Assembly: GCF_004210375.1 (NCBI RefSeq) | Contig: NC_134825.1 | Location: forward strand, 67,137,558 to 67,201,557 | DNA length: 64,000 nt | Origin: Tachypleus tridentatus | Lineage: Eukaryota > Arthropoda > Merostomata > Xiphosura > Limulidae | Direction: 5' to 3' | Part shown: piece by piece, positions 48,180 to 59,479 of the stretch | How positions within the stretch are numbered: position 1 is the stretch's first letter | Layout of the letters: every line of letters begins with the position of its first letter | Position numbers and translations under genes: made by a program | Notes under the pieces: generated by a model | Database searches by the model: none | What the model was told of the DNA's origin: nothing | Seen by the model: the letters and a program-made list of their open reading frames with translations, nothing else

Positions 48180-48480
48180 CACATATGTGAACATCCAGTA
48201 ATTGTGCATGAGCTTATGGATCATTCATAGCAAAACACCTACCAATGGAGAAATCACTGCTTTAGTGTCTCTACAAGTAACAGAACCTATCCAAAAACTG
48301 TTCTCATAACAAAGAGGAATTAGATACCAGGATAATATTCCATGCTGTGTATACGAACAGAGAGTTAAAAGAAAACAATGTCAGGGAAGCAGTGGCAAAC
48401 AGGTCACCTGATACAGATTTGCGTGTATTAGCTATACAGTTCTTTCTCACATTGCAACACACTGACGAAGGCCACTGAGT
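48180..48480 (+). pseudogene. Second fragment of the HEEADTR/DTDVVVL family
   Basis: In one frame the plus strand reads CSHNKEELDTRIIFHAVY (about 48299-48352) and, about 20 codons later, SPDTDLRVLAIQFFL (about 48409-48453). These are the same paired acidic motifs as in the larger remnant at 44.9-45.0 kb, here with longer spacing between them. The upstream NGEITALVSLQ stretch (about 48246-48280) is in another frame and ends at a stop. No TGCDT block or cysteine-rich tail follows, so this is a shorter, independently decayed copy of a related member. Confidence 0.7.
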
Positions 48481-48613
48481 AAGAGTAAATGAATAATCTT
48501 AGGGGTCGTGTTAAAACTGTCGTTGTGTAATCGGTGAGCTTTCATGAGTTTGTAGTTTATGGTTAAAGTATACTAAACTACATACTAAAAAACTTTCTTT
48601 AGATATTACTTAT

Positions 48614-48735
48614 GTGCCCCCAGTGGGACAGCGGTATATCTGCAGACTCACACCGTGCAAAACCGGGTTTTGATACCTGTGATGGTCAGAGCACATTGTG
48701 TAGCTTCGTGGGTAATTATAAACAAACAAATCACT
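48614..48735 (+). repeat. SINE family B
   Basis: cagtgggacagcggtatatc, tgcagactcacaccgtgcaa, accgggttttgatacctgtg and a tail aaacaaacaaatc. One of the most complete family B copies here. Confidence 0.75.
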
Positions 48736-49139
48736 CGTGTATAAATCCCAGACATTTGAATATCTGAATTATTATAGTCAAAGGAGAATAGTTTTATGTA
48801 GTTTACAACAAACATAATACGAATCTAGTTGATGAAGGTAATTCTACATGTTTGATCATTGTTACTAAATAACGTACTGAACTGGCTAAAATGTTTGCAT
48901 ATTATTGCATATTAATATTATTGTGTAGATGCCTGAAGTCTTTATTGAGTAAATGTCCGAGTAATACAAGAGAAGGGAGGGTATGTTGGACAAATACGTA
49001 CGAGTTGTTATTCCGATCTGTATAAGATGGTGTGAGTCAAAACACATAAATGCCTGTTTTGTATAAAATAGTGCGCTTTTAGTATAATCTTTTGTGAAAC
49101 GGATCAACGTTTTGTTGAGACATTTTCTCTGTACTTGGT
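48736..49139. other. Intergenic or intronic, nothing recognised
   Basis: AT-rich sequence ahead of the Tc1-B remnant. The left end of that element was not located. Confidence 0.35.
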
Positions 49140-49951
49140 GCAGAGTCGCATCATGTTACTCGTCAAAAGTTACAGGGCGTCAAATTGTTCAACTGTCTAG
49201 AAATTATATGAAGCAAACGGGCATTGCCAGAACAGTAGGGTATCTCTAGTTTATTGTATCTAGAATAACGAAAAGTCATCGAACTACAGGTAATGTTGTT
49301 CGAAGAAAGTCTACTGGTAGACACCTAAAATATGCTGCCAGAGATAACAGCATTTTGATCAGGTCAAGGTCGAAAGAAATCTTGCAACACCTTACCACAC
49401 AAGTGGCATGAATACATTCACTCCAGGGTATTCAGAATAACATTGAATAAGCAACTGACCAAACCAAGTTATTTTGGAAGAAAGGCTATCTTCAAGTCTA
49501 TGTTGTCTAGGATTCATTGTTGTTACCGTATTATTTGATAAGACAACGTGCCAGCTTATTTATTTAGAATACTAGAGATATGTCATATTTTCATATGAAT
49601 CCTGTTTCCCGCTTGTTAAAGCTGTTGATCAGATTTGTGATTGCCATTTACTTGAAGAACAGATGAGAGAAGACTGTTTTTTCTCAAAGTAGGTGGTGTT
49701 GTATATATTTGTACAACATGCTGGAAAACTGCTCTTCATATCAATCAGGAAAACGTCAATGGCGCCGCCTACAAGCATCACACGGAAACGATATTTCTAC
49801 GATATACTTGGACAAGGTTTGTCAATAGTTTTTAGAGGATGACAATGGTACTGCCAACAGTACACATATTGTACAGGATTAGTTCGACCATGAGGACGTT
49901 ATAAGATTGCCAGAGCCAACAAAGTTTCTAATTTGTAATCCCATTAAAAAC
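49140..49951 (+). pseudogene. Tc1-B transposase remnant, 3'-truncated
   Basis: A second Tc1 family, much older than Tc1-A. The DNA-binding part reads RQIVQLSRNYMKQTGIARTV (about 49176-49235), then SRITKSHRTTGNVVRRKSTG (about 49258-49317). The catalytic domain is seen as WKTALHINQENVNGAAY (about 49723-49773), then FLEDDNGTANSTHIVQD around the second catalytic aspartate (about 49828-49878), and HEDVIRLPEPTKF followed by CNPIK where NPIE is expected (about 49888-49945). Several stops and frameshifts. Similarity ends at the junction with Tc1-A at about 49950, so everything after the last catalytic position, including the right terminal repeat, is gone. Confidence 0.8.
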
Positions 49952-51248
49952 ATCTCCCACTGACATCTTCTGTGTTACATTAGATAAAAACATGGCAAAG
50001 GCTAAAAAGTTGACAGAGTTTGAACGTGGCAGAATTGTCGAGCTGCAAAATCAAGGTCTCTCTTAACGTGCTATCGCTGGTGAGATTGGGCGTAATAAAA
50101 CTGCTGTTGAAGATTTCTTCATAGACCCTGAGGGATATGGAACGAGAATTTCAAGTGGTCGGCCCAAGAAAATTTCGCCGACGTTAACCAGGAGGATTTG
50201 ACGGGTTGTTCGGCAAGACATCAGTCGACCGTCGAATCAGATTAAGGCCCTTACGAACGCAGAATGCGGCTCAAGAACAATCAGACGGCATCTACGAGAT
50301 AAAGGCTTTAAAAACCGTAAACGTCTTCAAAGGCCACGCCTCCTTCCACGCCATGAAACAGCTCGTTAAACTTTGCTGAGAAGCACCAAACATGGGACGT
50401 AGAAAAGTGGACAAAGGTTTTGTTCTCTGATGAGAAAATATTTAACCTGGATGGTCCAGATGGCTTCCAACGTTACTGGCACGACAAGGATATCCCACCG
50501 GAGCGATTTACTAAACGACACAGTGAAGGAGGTTCCATCATGATCTGGGGTGCTTTTTCCTTCCATAAAACAATAGAGCTTCAAGTTATACAGGGGCGTC
50601 AAACAGCAGCTGGTTGCATTGGCACGTTGGAGAAAGCATTCTTATTGACTGAAGGCCCTCGCTTGTGTGGAAATGACTGGATCTTTCAGCAGGACAACGC
50701 TGCAATCCACAATGCCCGCAGGACAAAGGACTTTTTCATAGCGAATAACGTGATTCTTTTTTACCATCCAGCGTGTTCGCCCGAACAGAACCCCATTGAA
50801 AATATTTGGGGGTGGATGGCAAGGGAAGTCTATAGAAATGGACGTCAATTCCAAACAATGCATGATATTCGTGAAGCCATCTTTACCACTTGGAATAACA
50901 TTCCAGTAAGCCTTCTGCAAACGCTTATATCGACCATGCCAAAGCAAATGTTTGAAGTTATTCGCAATGACGGCCATGCAACTCACTACTGAGACCTCTT
51001 GTTGGGCATTTCCTACCCTGTTTAGGACTTCTTTTTGGTGTAGTCTTACACTTTTGACCAGCTAGTATTTAGGCTAATTTCATAGCGTTCACATTTTCCC
51101 TATTAAATGCTTAAAACATTTTTTATTTTTATTTTTTCCCTTTTCTTACTTTTATCTTTCGACGCTCTACTCAAGTGGTTGAGTCTAACAATGCAAAATG
51201 CATATTTTTTCTTTATGTTCATTGGCCTTAAGATTTTGGCCAGCAGTG
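49946..51248 (+). mobile_element. Tc1-A DNA transposon, copy 2, left end missing
   Basis: Matches copy 1 closely from aacatctcccactgacat (29748 in copy 1) to the right terminal repeat ending ggccagcagtg at 51248, followed by TA. The first 270 bp or so of the element, including the left inverted repeat, are absent and replaced by Tc1-B sequence. The junction shares aacatc with copy 1. Confidence 0.93.
49992..50992 (+). pseudogene. Tc1-A transposase, copy 2 (DD34E), inactivated
   Basis: Same protein as copy 1. An uninterrupted 190-codon stretch (50420-50992) holds the whole catalytic triad: the first aspartate in [10 protein letters not shown], the second in FQQDNAAIH 87 residues later, and the glutamate in [11 protein letters not shown] after 34 more. 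Upstream the frame is broken by TAA at 50064-50066 (CAA in copy 1), by TGA at 50199-50201 at the same codon 70 as in copy 1, and by a one-base loss near 50364. With the missing left end, the copy is neither self-mobile nor mobilisable. Confidence 0.93.
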
Positions 51249-51468
51249 TATATATATATATATTTCTCCAATGTGTGCATATGTTTCTCGAGGATTAAAG
51301 TGCTATTGCCATTTAACAGAACCAACCAGAAACGTTGCCGTGAGGTCCGAGTGTTACTTATTGTGTATGCAATCTGTTTTTTACTTACTTTGTATTTTGA
51401 GTTATTATAACATGGCATCCATGTAAAGTCTAGGATAACAATTGTTGTTGCTTTCTTAATGCAGAACT

Positions 51469-51545
51469 AAGTTATGGGTTTTCTACGCTCTGTCTACTGT
51501 AGGGAATCGAACTCCTGATTTTAGCTCATCGTCTTAAAACAACCA
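51469..51545 (-). repeat. SINE family B, fragment
   Basis: ttatgggttttctacgctct, gtctactgtagggaatcgaa and ctcctgattttagc in minus order. Resembles the minus copy at 1.9 kb. Confidence 0.5.
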
Positions 51546-53021
51546 CACACGATACTGATTCCTAAGTTAATGACCTTATATACGTCATCATGACACTGCT
51601 CACTACAAGAAATAAATGATCATCACATACAGAAAAAGTAAATATATATGTAATGTAGATGATACTTGAGGGGTTGGGCGTTATTTAGTTACTCGTAAGT
51701 TTGTTTTCGATTGGCCATAATATACTTGGTGTGATACACACACTTCACCCAATTCAGATTGAAACCGCTGCCTATTCGTAGCGGAACTACCATGAAGTTA
51801 GCAAACAATTTAACAATGTAAGCGTTTAGTAGAAAGTAACATTTTATCTTTTTTTTATAAAAATCAATTGATTTGATCAAGAAATTCTTCATCAAATAAT
51901 AACTTAAATCGCTAGCATCGTTTATGTTACCATTAGCCTTTTCAAGTCTTTGTAATTCTCTATAATGGGAAGAATAGACAGATAGAGACTGATTGGAAGA
52001 GATAATCAGAAACGGAGAAAAGAACAAAATTAGTTGCAACAGATAGATTTCAAACAGAAAAAAAATTTAGGCAGTTACTTAGGGAAAGTCATTAATTTAT
52101 AAACATAAAAGAGAAACCTGAATGGTTAAACAAAGAGAAACTTAAATGCGTAAGTTAATATATATCAGTTAAACCTTTCAACGACACACGAATATATGTT
52201 TGAACAAGAATAATAATTATGGATTTACACACACAAGTAGTCACTTTTAAAGCTACGTACGTTGTCATTCTTCAATGTGGTAAAGTAATTTTCATATTAA
52301 TTGGTGATGGAGCAAGGTCTCCTAATTAGAGATGTATTTTAGCCTTTTGAACAAATTACAAAATAATTACTGAAGATTACCATTATGACTCGATTTAGAC
52401 TATTTGCTTTTCCTGAGGCACGCCTACAAGTTAACCAGGTTGATTTCAACTGCAAAGGTAATTCTTAGATTCGTAACAAAAATATAGTCTTACATGATAA
52501 GTTTGAATTAATTAAAACTACAGATTTATATATCTTTTTCTGTAATGTTATTTATTAACCTCGAAAGAGTGTAAACATTTCTTGTTAACAGAAGTTTTTG
52601 ACAAATATCTTTTGTTTCTTGTTTTGGCACTTTCATAAAAACGTCTACGAAACAATCCGTAGACTTTTATTATTTTTAAACTTTCATATAAATATTTTAA
52701 TTTTTCCTTAAGTCTAATACGCCGAAGCTTTAGCAAACTGTGTTATTTATTGTGTTTAGCGATGGAGGCTGTTTTAATTTGAGGAATTCTCAGTTGTTGT
52801 TTTTTTACGGTCTTTTAGCGATTTTACGAGATTTATTTATTCTAAAAAATTTCCAGACAATAAAATACGTTAAGTTGTTTTTTTTCTCAGTAAGGTTGTC
52901 TACAAAACGTCGATACTTGTGTTTTCTAAAATAGACAGAGAGTATTTTAAGCAAACAAAGTGAATGTGTAAGGTTAAATAGCTTATGGGAGAAAAATAAA
53001 TGTAATAAATATTTAATTATA
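51546..53021. other. 1.5 kb without a recognised gene
   Basis: Frames at 51689-52039, 52548-52736 and 52740-52934 show no domain and have the lysine- and phenylalanine-rich look of AT-rich chance frames. Confidence 0.4.
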
Positions 53022-53750
53022 GGGTGTACGAGAGAGAAAGTTACAGAATAAAGATATACTTATAGCATGTACGAGAGAGAAAGTTACAGAATAAAGATAT
53101 ATTTGTAGCATGTACGAGAGAGAAAGTTACAGAATAAAGATATATTTATAGCATGTACGAGAGAGAAAGTTACAGAATAAAGATATATTTATAGCATGTA
53201 CGAGAGAGAAAGTTACAGAATAAAGATATACTTATAGCATGTACGAGAGAGAAAGTTACAGAATAAAGATATACTTATAGCATGTACGAGAGAGAAAGTT
53301 ACAGAATAAAGATATATTTATAGCATGTACGAGAGAGAAAGTTACAGAATAAAGATATACTTATGGCATGTACGAGAGAGAAAGTTACAGAATAAAGATA
53401 TACGTATAGCATGTACGAGAGAGAAAGTTACAGAATGAAGGTATATCTATAGCATGTACGAGAGAGAAAGTTACAGAATAAAGATATACGTATAGCATGT
53501 ACGACAGAGAAAGTTACAGAATGAAGGTATATTTATAGCATGTACGAGAGAGAAAGTTATAGAATTAAGATATATTTATAGCATTACGAGAAAGAAAGTT
53601 ATAGAATGAAGGTATATTTATAACATGTACGAGAGAAAAAGTTATAGAATGAAGGTATATTTAAATGGTATACGATGTAGAAAATTATTGAATTAAGATG
53701 TATTTAAATGACGCACGAGGCAGAAAATTATGGAATAAAAATGTATTTTA
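53022..53750. repeat. 43-bp minisatellite, about 17 units
   Basis: Unit starts at 53022, 53065, 53108, 53151, 53194, 53237, 53280, 53323, 53366, 53409, 53452, 53495, 53538 and 53581 are exactly 43 bp apart. The core is gtacgagagagaaagttaca followed by gaataaagatatat. Units 1-9 are almost identical. From about 53430 they accumulate changes (aaggtata for aagatata, then ttatag for ttacag), and the last two are barely recognisable. Each unit holds a GAGAGA motif. Confidence 0.95.
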
Positions 53751-53751
53751 C

Positions 53752-53902
53752 ACTATTCCTTGGTAAAAGCGTAGCCCAAGAGTTGGCGGTGGATGGTGAT
53801 GACAAGCTGCCTTCCCTCTAGTTTTGCATTGCTAAATTAGGGACGGCTAGCGCAGATAGCCCTCGTGTAGCTTTGCGCGAAATTCAAAAATAAACAAACA
53901 AA
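53752..53902 (+). repeat. SINE family A, 5'-truncated
   Basis: Begins inside the body at cactattccttggtaaaa and runs to the tail ataaacaaacaaatc. It sits exactly at the decayed end of the minisatellite, with no head. Confidence 0.88.
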
Positions 53903-56260
53903 TCCTTTTATTACTATAGTTATCGAAAGCGTTCATCGTGGTTATTTTTGATTAGTTATTAATTTATAAAGAATAATAGACAATCTGTTTCTTTTTTCTT
54001 TCATGTATTTGGCATTATTTAAATGTTTTCATCAAGAGAAATTATGCATAGGTAGAGAACTACTTAGATAGTGATTGATTTATTTGCTGAATCTAATATA
54101 TCATTAAGATAGATATATAGACTTATAACAACGGATAAAAGATAAGATAGGCAAACTGACAATTAGAAAGATTGATTAATTTATAACCATAAAGAGAAAA
54201 TTACAGGGTGAAACAGACTTTATTATTACTTCCTGTGTAAAAAATTACAACAGCACGCTATCCTAAAACCTGTAATTCGTGGAAAGAATTTTAGAAGATT
54301 TCCTATATATCTATTTTTATTTTAGATTTATCTAAAAAAAGAAGAACAAAAAACAGTTTAGATATTAATTTGTGACGCAGCCCTCAATCTTGCTGAACGG
54401 TTAATAATAGTAAACAATATCCGTGTCTTGAAAATAAAGGTGTATTTAAACATTTCTTATGTCTGCCTGCTTACGGACTGTTTACTGAAGACTAGCTATC
54501 ACGTAAAATTATCGTGTAAACACACCTGAAGCGTTCGCATACCGAGACACGTTCAGTAAATAGGTCAAGATTTATTTCAGAGATTACGAACTAAAGCTGA
54601 GGAAGGAGTAGAAGCGAGTAAGAAAGATATTAATATAAAAAAAAAAGTGTTTGTTGTCCCTTAACTTTTGTGTGTAAAATATTTTTCTCCCTTATTTTCC
54701 TCCATGTTCTTTGATACGATTCTGCAATCAATATAAAAAGTTAAAAAATTGTAGTATAATGTTTGAAATATAGTGACTAAAAAGTCATATTACAATTTAA
54801 CTTTCGATTTATATGTATATATCCTTTTCTATCCATTTCAAACACAGTTTTCTATCTATTTACTGAAATTTTGAAGATACGCTCTGTATCTTGCTAAAAG
54901 GTTACTTACAAACATTCATAGAACTTTCCTAACGAAAACAGATAAACAACGGTTACACAATAAAAAAGAATGTTCTATCAGAACTTGTAAATGATTGTTT
55001 ATGTTTTAATATTATCATATAAATTAGTGAAGATCTGATAACAGTGGCATTTCAAATCCCGTAGTATATTATTCCACTTTTTTCATATAGATATAAAAAC
55101 ACCTTGAAATTTTAAAGAAATCTCCTTTTTTAAGTAATTTCTAGTTAAACACATCTGAATAAAATATTTAATCCTGTGAACACATCTCTAAGTATTTGAT
55201 TATCAGACTTTATAAAATGTACAGTTTAATTTCCCACACAGATGAATAAACATTTTTTTAATAAAACGTGTACAGTTCGTTTCTTACAACACAATATCAC
55301 AGTCCACATAAGCCACATTGACTTGTAACAAAAAACTGTCATTCTTCATATCATGTGACAACAATTTCGAAATTACTTTATATAGAAAATTATAAAAATT
55401 TCAAACATATAGCAACTTATGCGCATGTTTGTGAAATAAAATTTAATTATTTTTTAAAGCTTTGACAAAAAATAAAATCAGTAAATGAGTATAATTAGTC
55501 ATAATACATCAAAGTCTTTGTTTGTGTTCGGTATTTTATGACAGTGTGAAGTCTGTCAACTCTAACTACATTTTGTAAAAAATTGTACATTTTTGAGATA
55601 ATATTCGTTTCTTTGGATGTAAGATTTTCATTTTTTATTCTTGAAGTTTGAGCTAATTGAATGTAATGGATCATTTTGGCGTTCCTTTTGTCATTAGACA
55701 TTTTAAAATTAATTGGTGTTCTATAGAAATACTTTGAGCGTAAAAAAAGGCCATTATGTCAGTTCTGTGATGATTTGAATTTAATAAGTAGTTGTAAAGC
55801 CTATTGAAAAAAGTTCCTAAAGTACTGAATGTTTCTCAGTAATACATATACATACTGTTTTACCACAGTATGTTAGGTCAGAAACCTTTTAAAGTCTCGT
55901 TAAGATTTATATATTGTGGATGCGAACGGTTTAATATGTGTAGGGGGAAAAAACGAAGTGAAAAGAAAACTAATAAACATAGAAAAATGGCTCATGAATA
56001 GTTTATAAAAACTCACTTAAACAAAACCTTAAAGCTACCAAGCGGCCACATCAAGAGCCATTTCTAAGCTAATGTTTGACGAAAGAAGGGGAGAAAGGTC
56101 TTTTCTTGAGGTCCTGGGGCGTCTCTTTCCGGTTCACGACGGGTTCCAAACACCAGCTACCTAGAACACTTTACATATATAGATATAGTGAATAGAAGGA
56201 AGAAACTCTCCTCTCTGTGTCTGTGATGGATGATCATTATGAGTGGAACAAAGAGTGCAG
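53903..56260. other. 2.4 kb without a recognised gene
   Basis: AT-rich. A small GC-richer patch at about 56040-56165 (gtcctggggcgtctctttcc) has no frame or motif I can identify. Confidence 0.35.
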
Positions 56261-56540
56261 ATGTTACATGAACTTACTAGTGTAATGTAGAAATACCATA
56301 TAATTTCATGTGGCAGATAGATAGTGTACTATCTAATGTCACATGAACTTACTAGCGTAATGTAGAAATATCATATAATCTCATGTGGTAGATTGATAGT
56401 GTACTATCTAATGTTACATGAACTTACTAGCATAATGTAGAAATATGATATCTTGTGTGATGCGTATGTAGATTTATAGATAGAGAGACAGGTAGAAATA
56501 TGGATAGACAATGACAGTGTACCATCAGATGTTACATGAA
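56261..56540. repeat. 75-bp tandem repeat, three units plus remnant
   Basis: acatgaacttacta begins units at 56266, 56341 and 56416, exactly 75 bp apart. The third unit diverges after about 40 bp, and a final gatgttacatgaacg at about 56529 marks a remnant. Confidence 0.9.
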
Positions 56541-56854
56541 CGTAAATTTATACAAATCAATACATTTGATATCTTTGAAACCTTTTTTATCGTTTTAAAA
56601 GTCACCTGCAGCGAAGAGAACGGATATTTTTTTTACATTTCTTGTCATTACTGATCTCTACTGAGGTTGCGACTCGAGCACCCCCTTGTAGTTAAAGTGC
56701 CTGAACTGTGACTTAGGTTATCTTTATTCTTTGTGCGTACGGTTCTTACAAAAACTTGCTGCGTGGGGTCGTAGTTTCACTGAAAGTGTGAGAGTCAACT
56801 CGTATTATTTATTTACACAAGAGTAGTCCAAGATGCCTTCCTTCTCGTTTTTTG
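56541..56854. other. Intergenic or intronic, nothing recognised
   Basis: Sequence between the 75-bp array and a SINE. No motif found. Confidence 0.35.
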
Positions 56855-56985
56855 ACCCCAACATCACAGCGGTATGTCCGCGAACTCACACTGCTAGAAA
56901 CTGGGTTTCGATGCCCGTGGTGGGCAGAGCACAGACAGCCCATTGTATAACCTTGTGCTCAATTCCAAATAATCAATCAATTCTA
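56855..56985 (+). repeat. SINE family B, well preserved
   Basis: cacagcggtatgtccgcgaa, ctcacactgctagaaactgg, gtttcgatgcccgtggtggg and cagagcacagacagcccatt. The best family B copy in the window. The 64-codon frame at 56833-57027 is a by-product. Confidence 0.8.
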
Positions 56986-58301
56986 GTCCTCCATTTTAAA
57001 ACATTAGGAGTGGCTATGCACGTATAGTTCTTGCACCAGAAAATTACTAACAAACAAACAATAAACTGAAATATTCTTCAATCACAAGAACATACAAACC
57101 TTTGATACACGTTTGTCCCAACGTCTCTTTAATGAACAACAGACTAATAGCTTATTTGTATCTGAGCAGTCTGTCGCCCCCATAACTTTCCATCAAAAGC
57201 AGGTTTGGTTAAACCAGGGTTTCCTATCTAATGTTTATATAACATTATCATCGATTCTTGCACAGAGTTTGTGATAAATCTATCTCAGTATAAACCACTA
57301 CAACATTGGTGAGACTCAGCTGCAAAGAAATAACATTTTCAAGAGTAGCAGGAGACTGTCGTAAGCACTAGTGTTTTAATACCGTTCACTGCTGGTAGGG
57401 TTCACTTATTGTATCACACTGAGTAATTTTATGTTTGTGTTTGTTACAACTCTCAGAGTAAAGAACTGACCAAAATATCGTGTGCGATCATGAATAATAC
57501 ACTAAGTATTTACAGAACTAACTTAGATGTTTTTTTATTGTTGGTGCTCAATAAAACTGAACATTGTTAAAAAAATTGTGTTGTAAATTGACACAAATAA
57601 CGTATTATTTCATAACAATAAAAATCATGTCCACCAAAGCAGACTTGTGTGAACATTAACAAGAGTTGTTGTAACGATATAAAACCATAAGTTTTTGTGT
57701 TTTTTAACAGTACATATGGAATGTGTATTTAACTTCAAATTGGATTTATTTAAATACATTATTGTGTTCTGTACACACTATTGTGTTACACTTGTACTGT
57801 GAGTAGGTAGATTGTACACAAGGATCGTATATCAACCAACACATATGGGTTATGTTTTGTTAGCCCACAGTGATAGTGTTGTTCTTAACGTAAATATGTA
57901 TTGTAACCAGCCATTCAAACACCAGGTATATCCTTAACAAAACACAAGTTGAATTTAAGCTTTGTTGTCCTTTCGATTGTTCTACATTGAAAATAATAAT
58001 TTCAGAATAATAGTTAACCTGGTCTCACTCACGAATCGTTACTCAGGCAATGGTACTTCCATCAGCCCTTAAATGTTTTGTCGTATTTACCATCATACTT
58101 AGCGTGTGTTGTGACGTCACATTTCCTCAGTTAAAAGAAACTTAGGCCTAAATTTTGAGTTTCTTTCATTTATTTGAACATTTTTATTTTCGTATGAAAA
58201 AGTATAATCCATACTTGTCTAAAGCAAATTTTCAGTTTGGCCAGTTACAGCTTTACATGTTATATGTTATCAAACCCAGCAGTGTAATACGTGACATAAT
58301 G
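56986..58301. other. 1.3 kb without a recognised gene
   Basis: Includes the palindrome gtgacgtcac at 58111-58120, a CRE-like site without other promoter signals. The rest is unrecognised. Confidence 0.35.
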
Positions 58302-58303
58302 TA

Positions 58304-58531
58304 CAGGATGGCCCGTAAGTCTCTAACCATCCATATATCTTATGTATTCAGTGTATCTGTGTGCTGTCCCTCATTCTCGCTGCATAATATCATGCGACGC
58401 CATATTCTTAAAGTGTAAATGGGCTTACATTGGCCATATTTCTCTGAAAAAAAGAAACAAATTTATAATACATGTGTAATTGAATATAACATAATAACAT
58501 ATGGATGGATAGGAACTTACAGGCCACTCTG
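58304..58531. mobile_element. 228-bp MITE, mariner-like ends
   Basis: The left end caggatggcccgtaagtctc and the right end (gaacttacaggccactctg) are inverted repeats that extend inward to catccatata at the left and tatggatgg at the right. TA flanks both sides (58302-58303 and 58532-58533). No transposase is encoded. The ends resemble those of mariner-type elements. Confidence 0.8.
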
Positions 58532-58533
58532 TA

Positions 58534-59011
58534 CAAGGTAGGCCTAACATTAGCAGCAACCGTCGATTCTAGTGACATCAATTTAAAACATCTGATGGTC
58601 ACTATGGCTGAGTATGCAAGAAAGGAAAAGAAAAAATAACAGTTTATAATAAAGTATTTTGTCCTGACTTTGTACAAAAACATTAAATCATAGTGTAAGT
58701 CTTGTATGGTCACGTACAAACAAAAATAGGAAAATAAAATAAACCTCGTTTATTACATAAGTTAAGCCTGGAAACGTCAATGGTAACACTCTGTAGATAT
58801 GTACGTCATATGGTAGAGGCAGGAAAATCTTATTGTACTAACGCTTGAGGGATGGCGAGAACATTTTACTAGAATAACTCTTCACCCGTGACACCAGCTT
58901 GTAATATTATTTGAAACATGGCTGTTATTTGTTTTCTGAATTTGGATCCTTGTTTCTTCGACTGAGAATAAAGGTTTTCGATTACTTGTATTTACCAGAA
59001 AATTAAGAAGC
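58534..59011. other. Intergenic or intronic, nothing recognised
   Basis: An atggctgagtatgcaagaaa stretch (about 58602) could be a transposase start but is soon stopped. No gene is supported. Confidence 0.3.
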
Positions 59012-59205
59012 GTTTGTTTGTTTAAAGTTTTACACAAAGCTACTTGAAGAATATCCATGCTACCCGTCTCTAATTTTTAAGTGATAGACTGCCAACTCTT
59101 GAATCACTCTTTACCAATAATGTCATTAGCCGTCACATTATGACGTTATTACGACCAAAAGGGTGAGCACGCTTAAAGATGGGATTTGAACTTGCAGCCA
59201 TATAC
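59012..59205 (-). repeat. SINE, family A-like, strongly diverged
   Basis: Tail tttgtttgtttaaag, then acacaaagctacttgaagaa, gccaactcttgaatcactct, cgtcacattatgacg and a B-box remnant gggatttgaacttgcag. Many substitutions and a large body deletion. Confidence 0.6.
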
Positions 59206-59479
59206 GAAGTGGGCATCACGTTTGAATAATATATATCAGTTACTGTTTCCTTTCCAGTTTCACTTAACCAAAGTTTGAAGCTCTGCCGTAATAAAGTAAG
59301 ACTGGTTGGTTGCAGTATTACTATTTATATAGTAGTTGACCCTTTGCTGGCACGTTTTACTAGCCGTAATAGCGATATTTGATACCAATAACAAGATATG
59401 TCTTGATGATACAGAAGTCTGGGGCTTTAAAAGTTGTGGATTAAATTGTATCTATTACAACGCTACTTTTTCTAAATAA

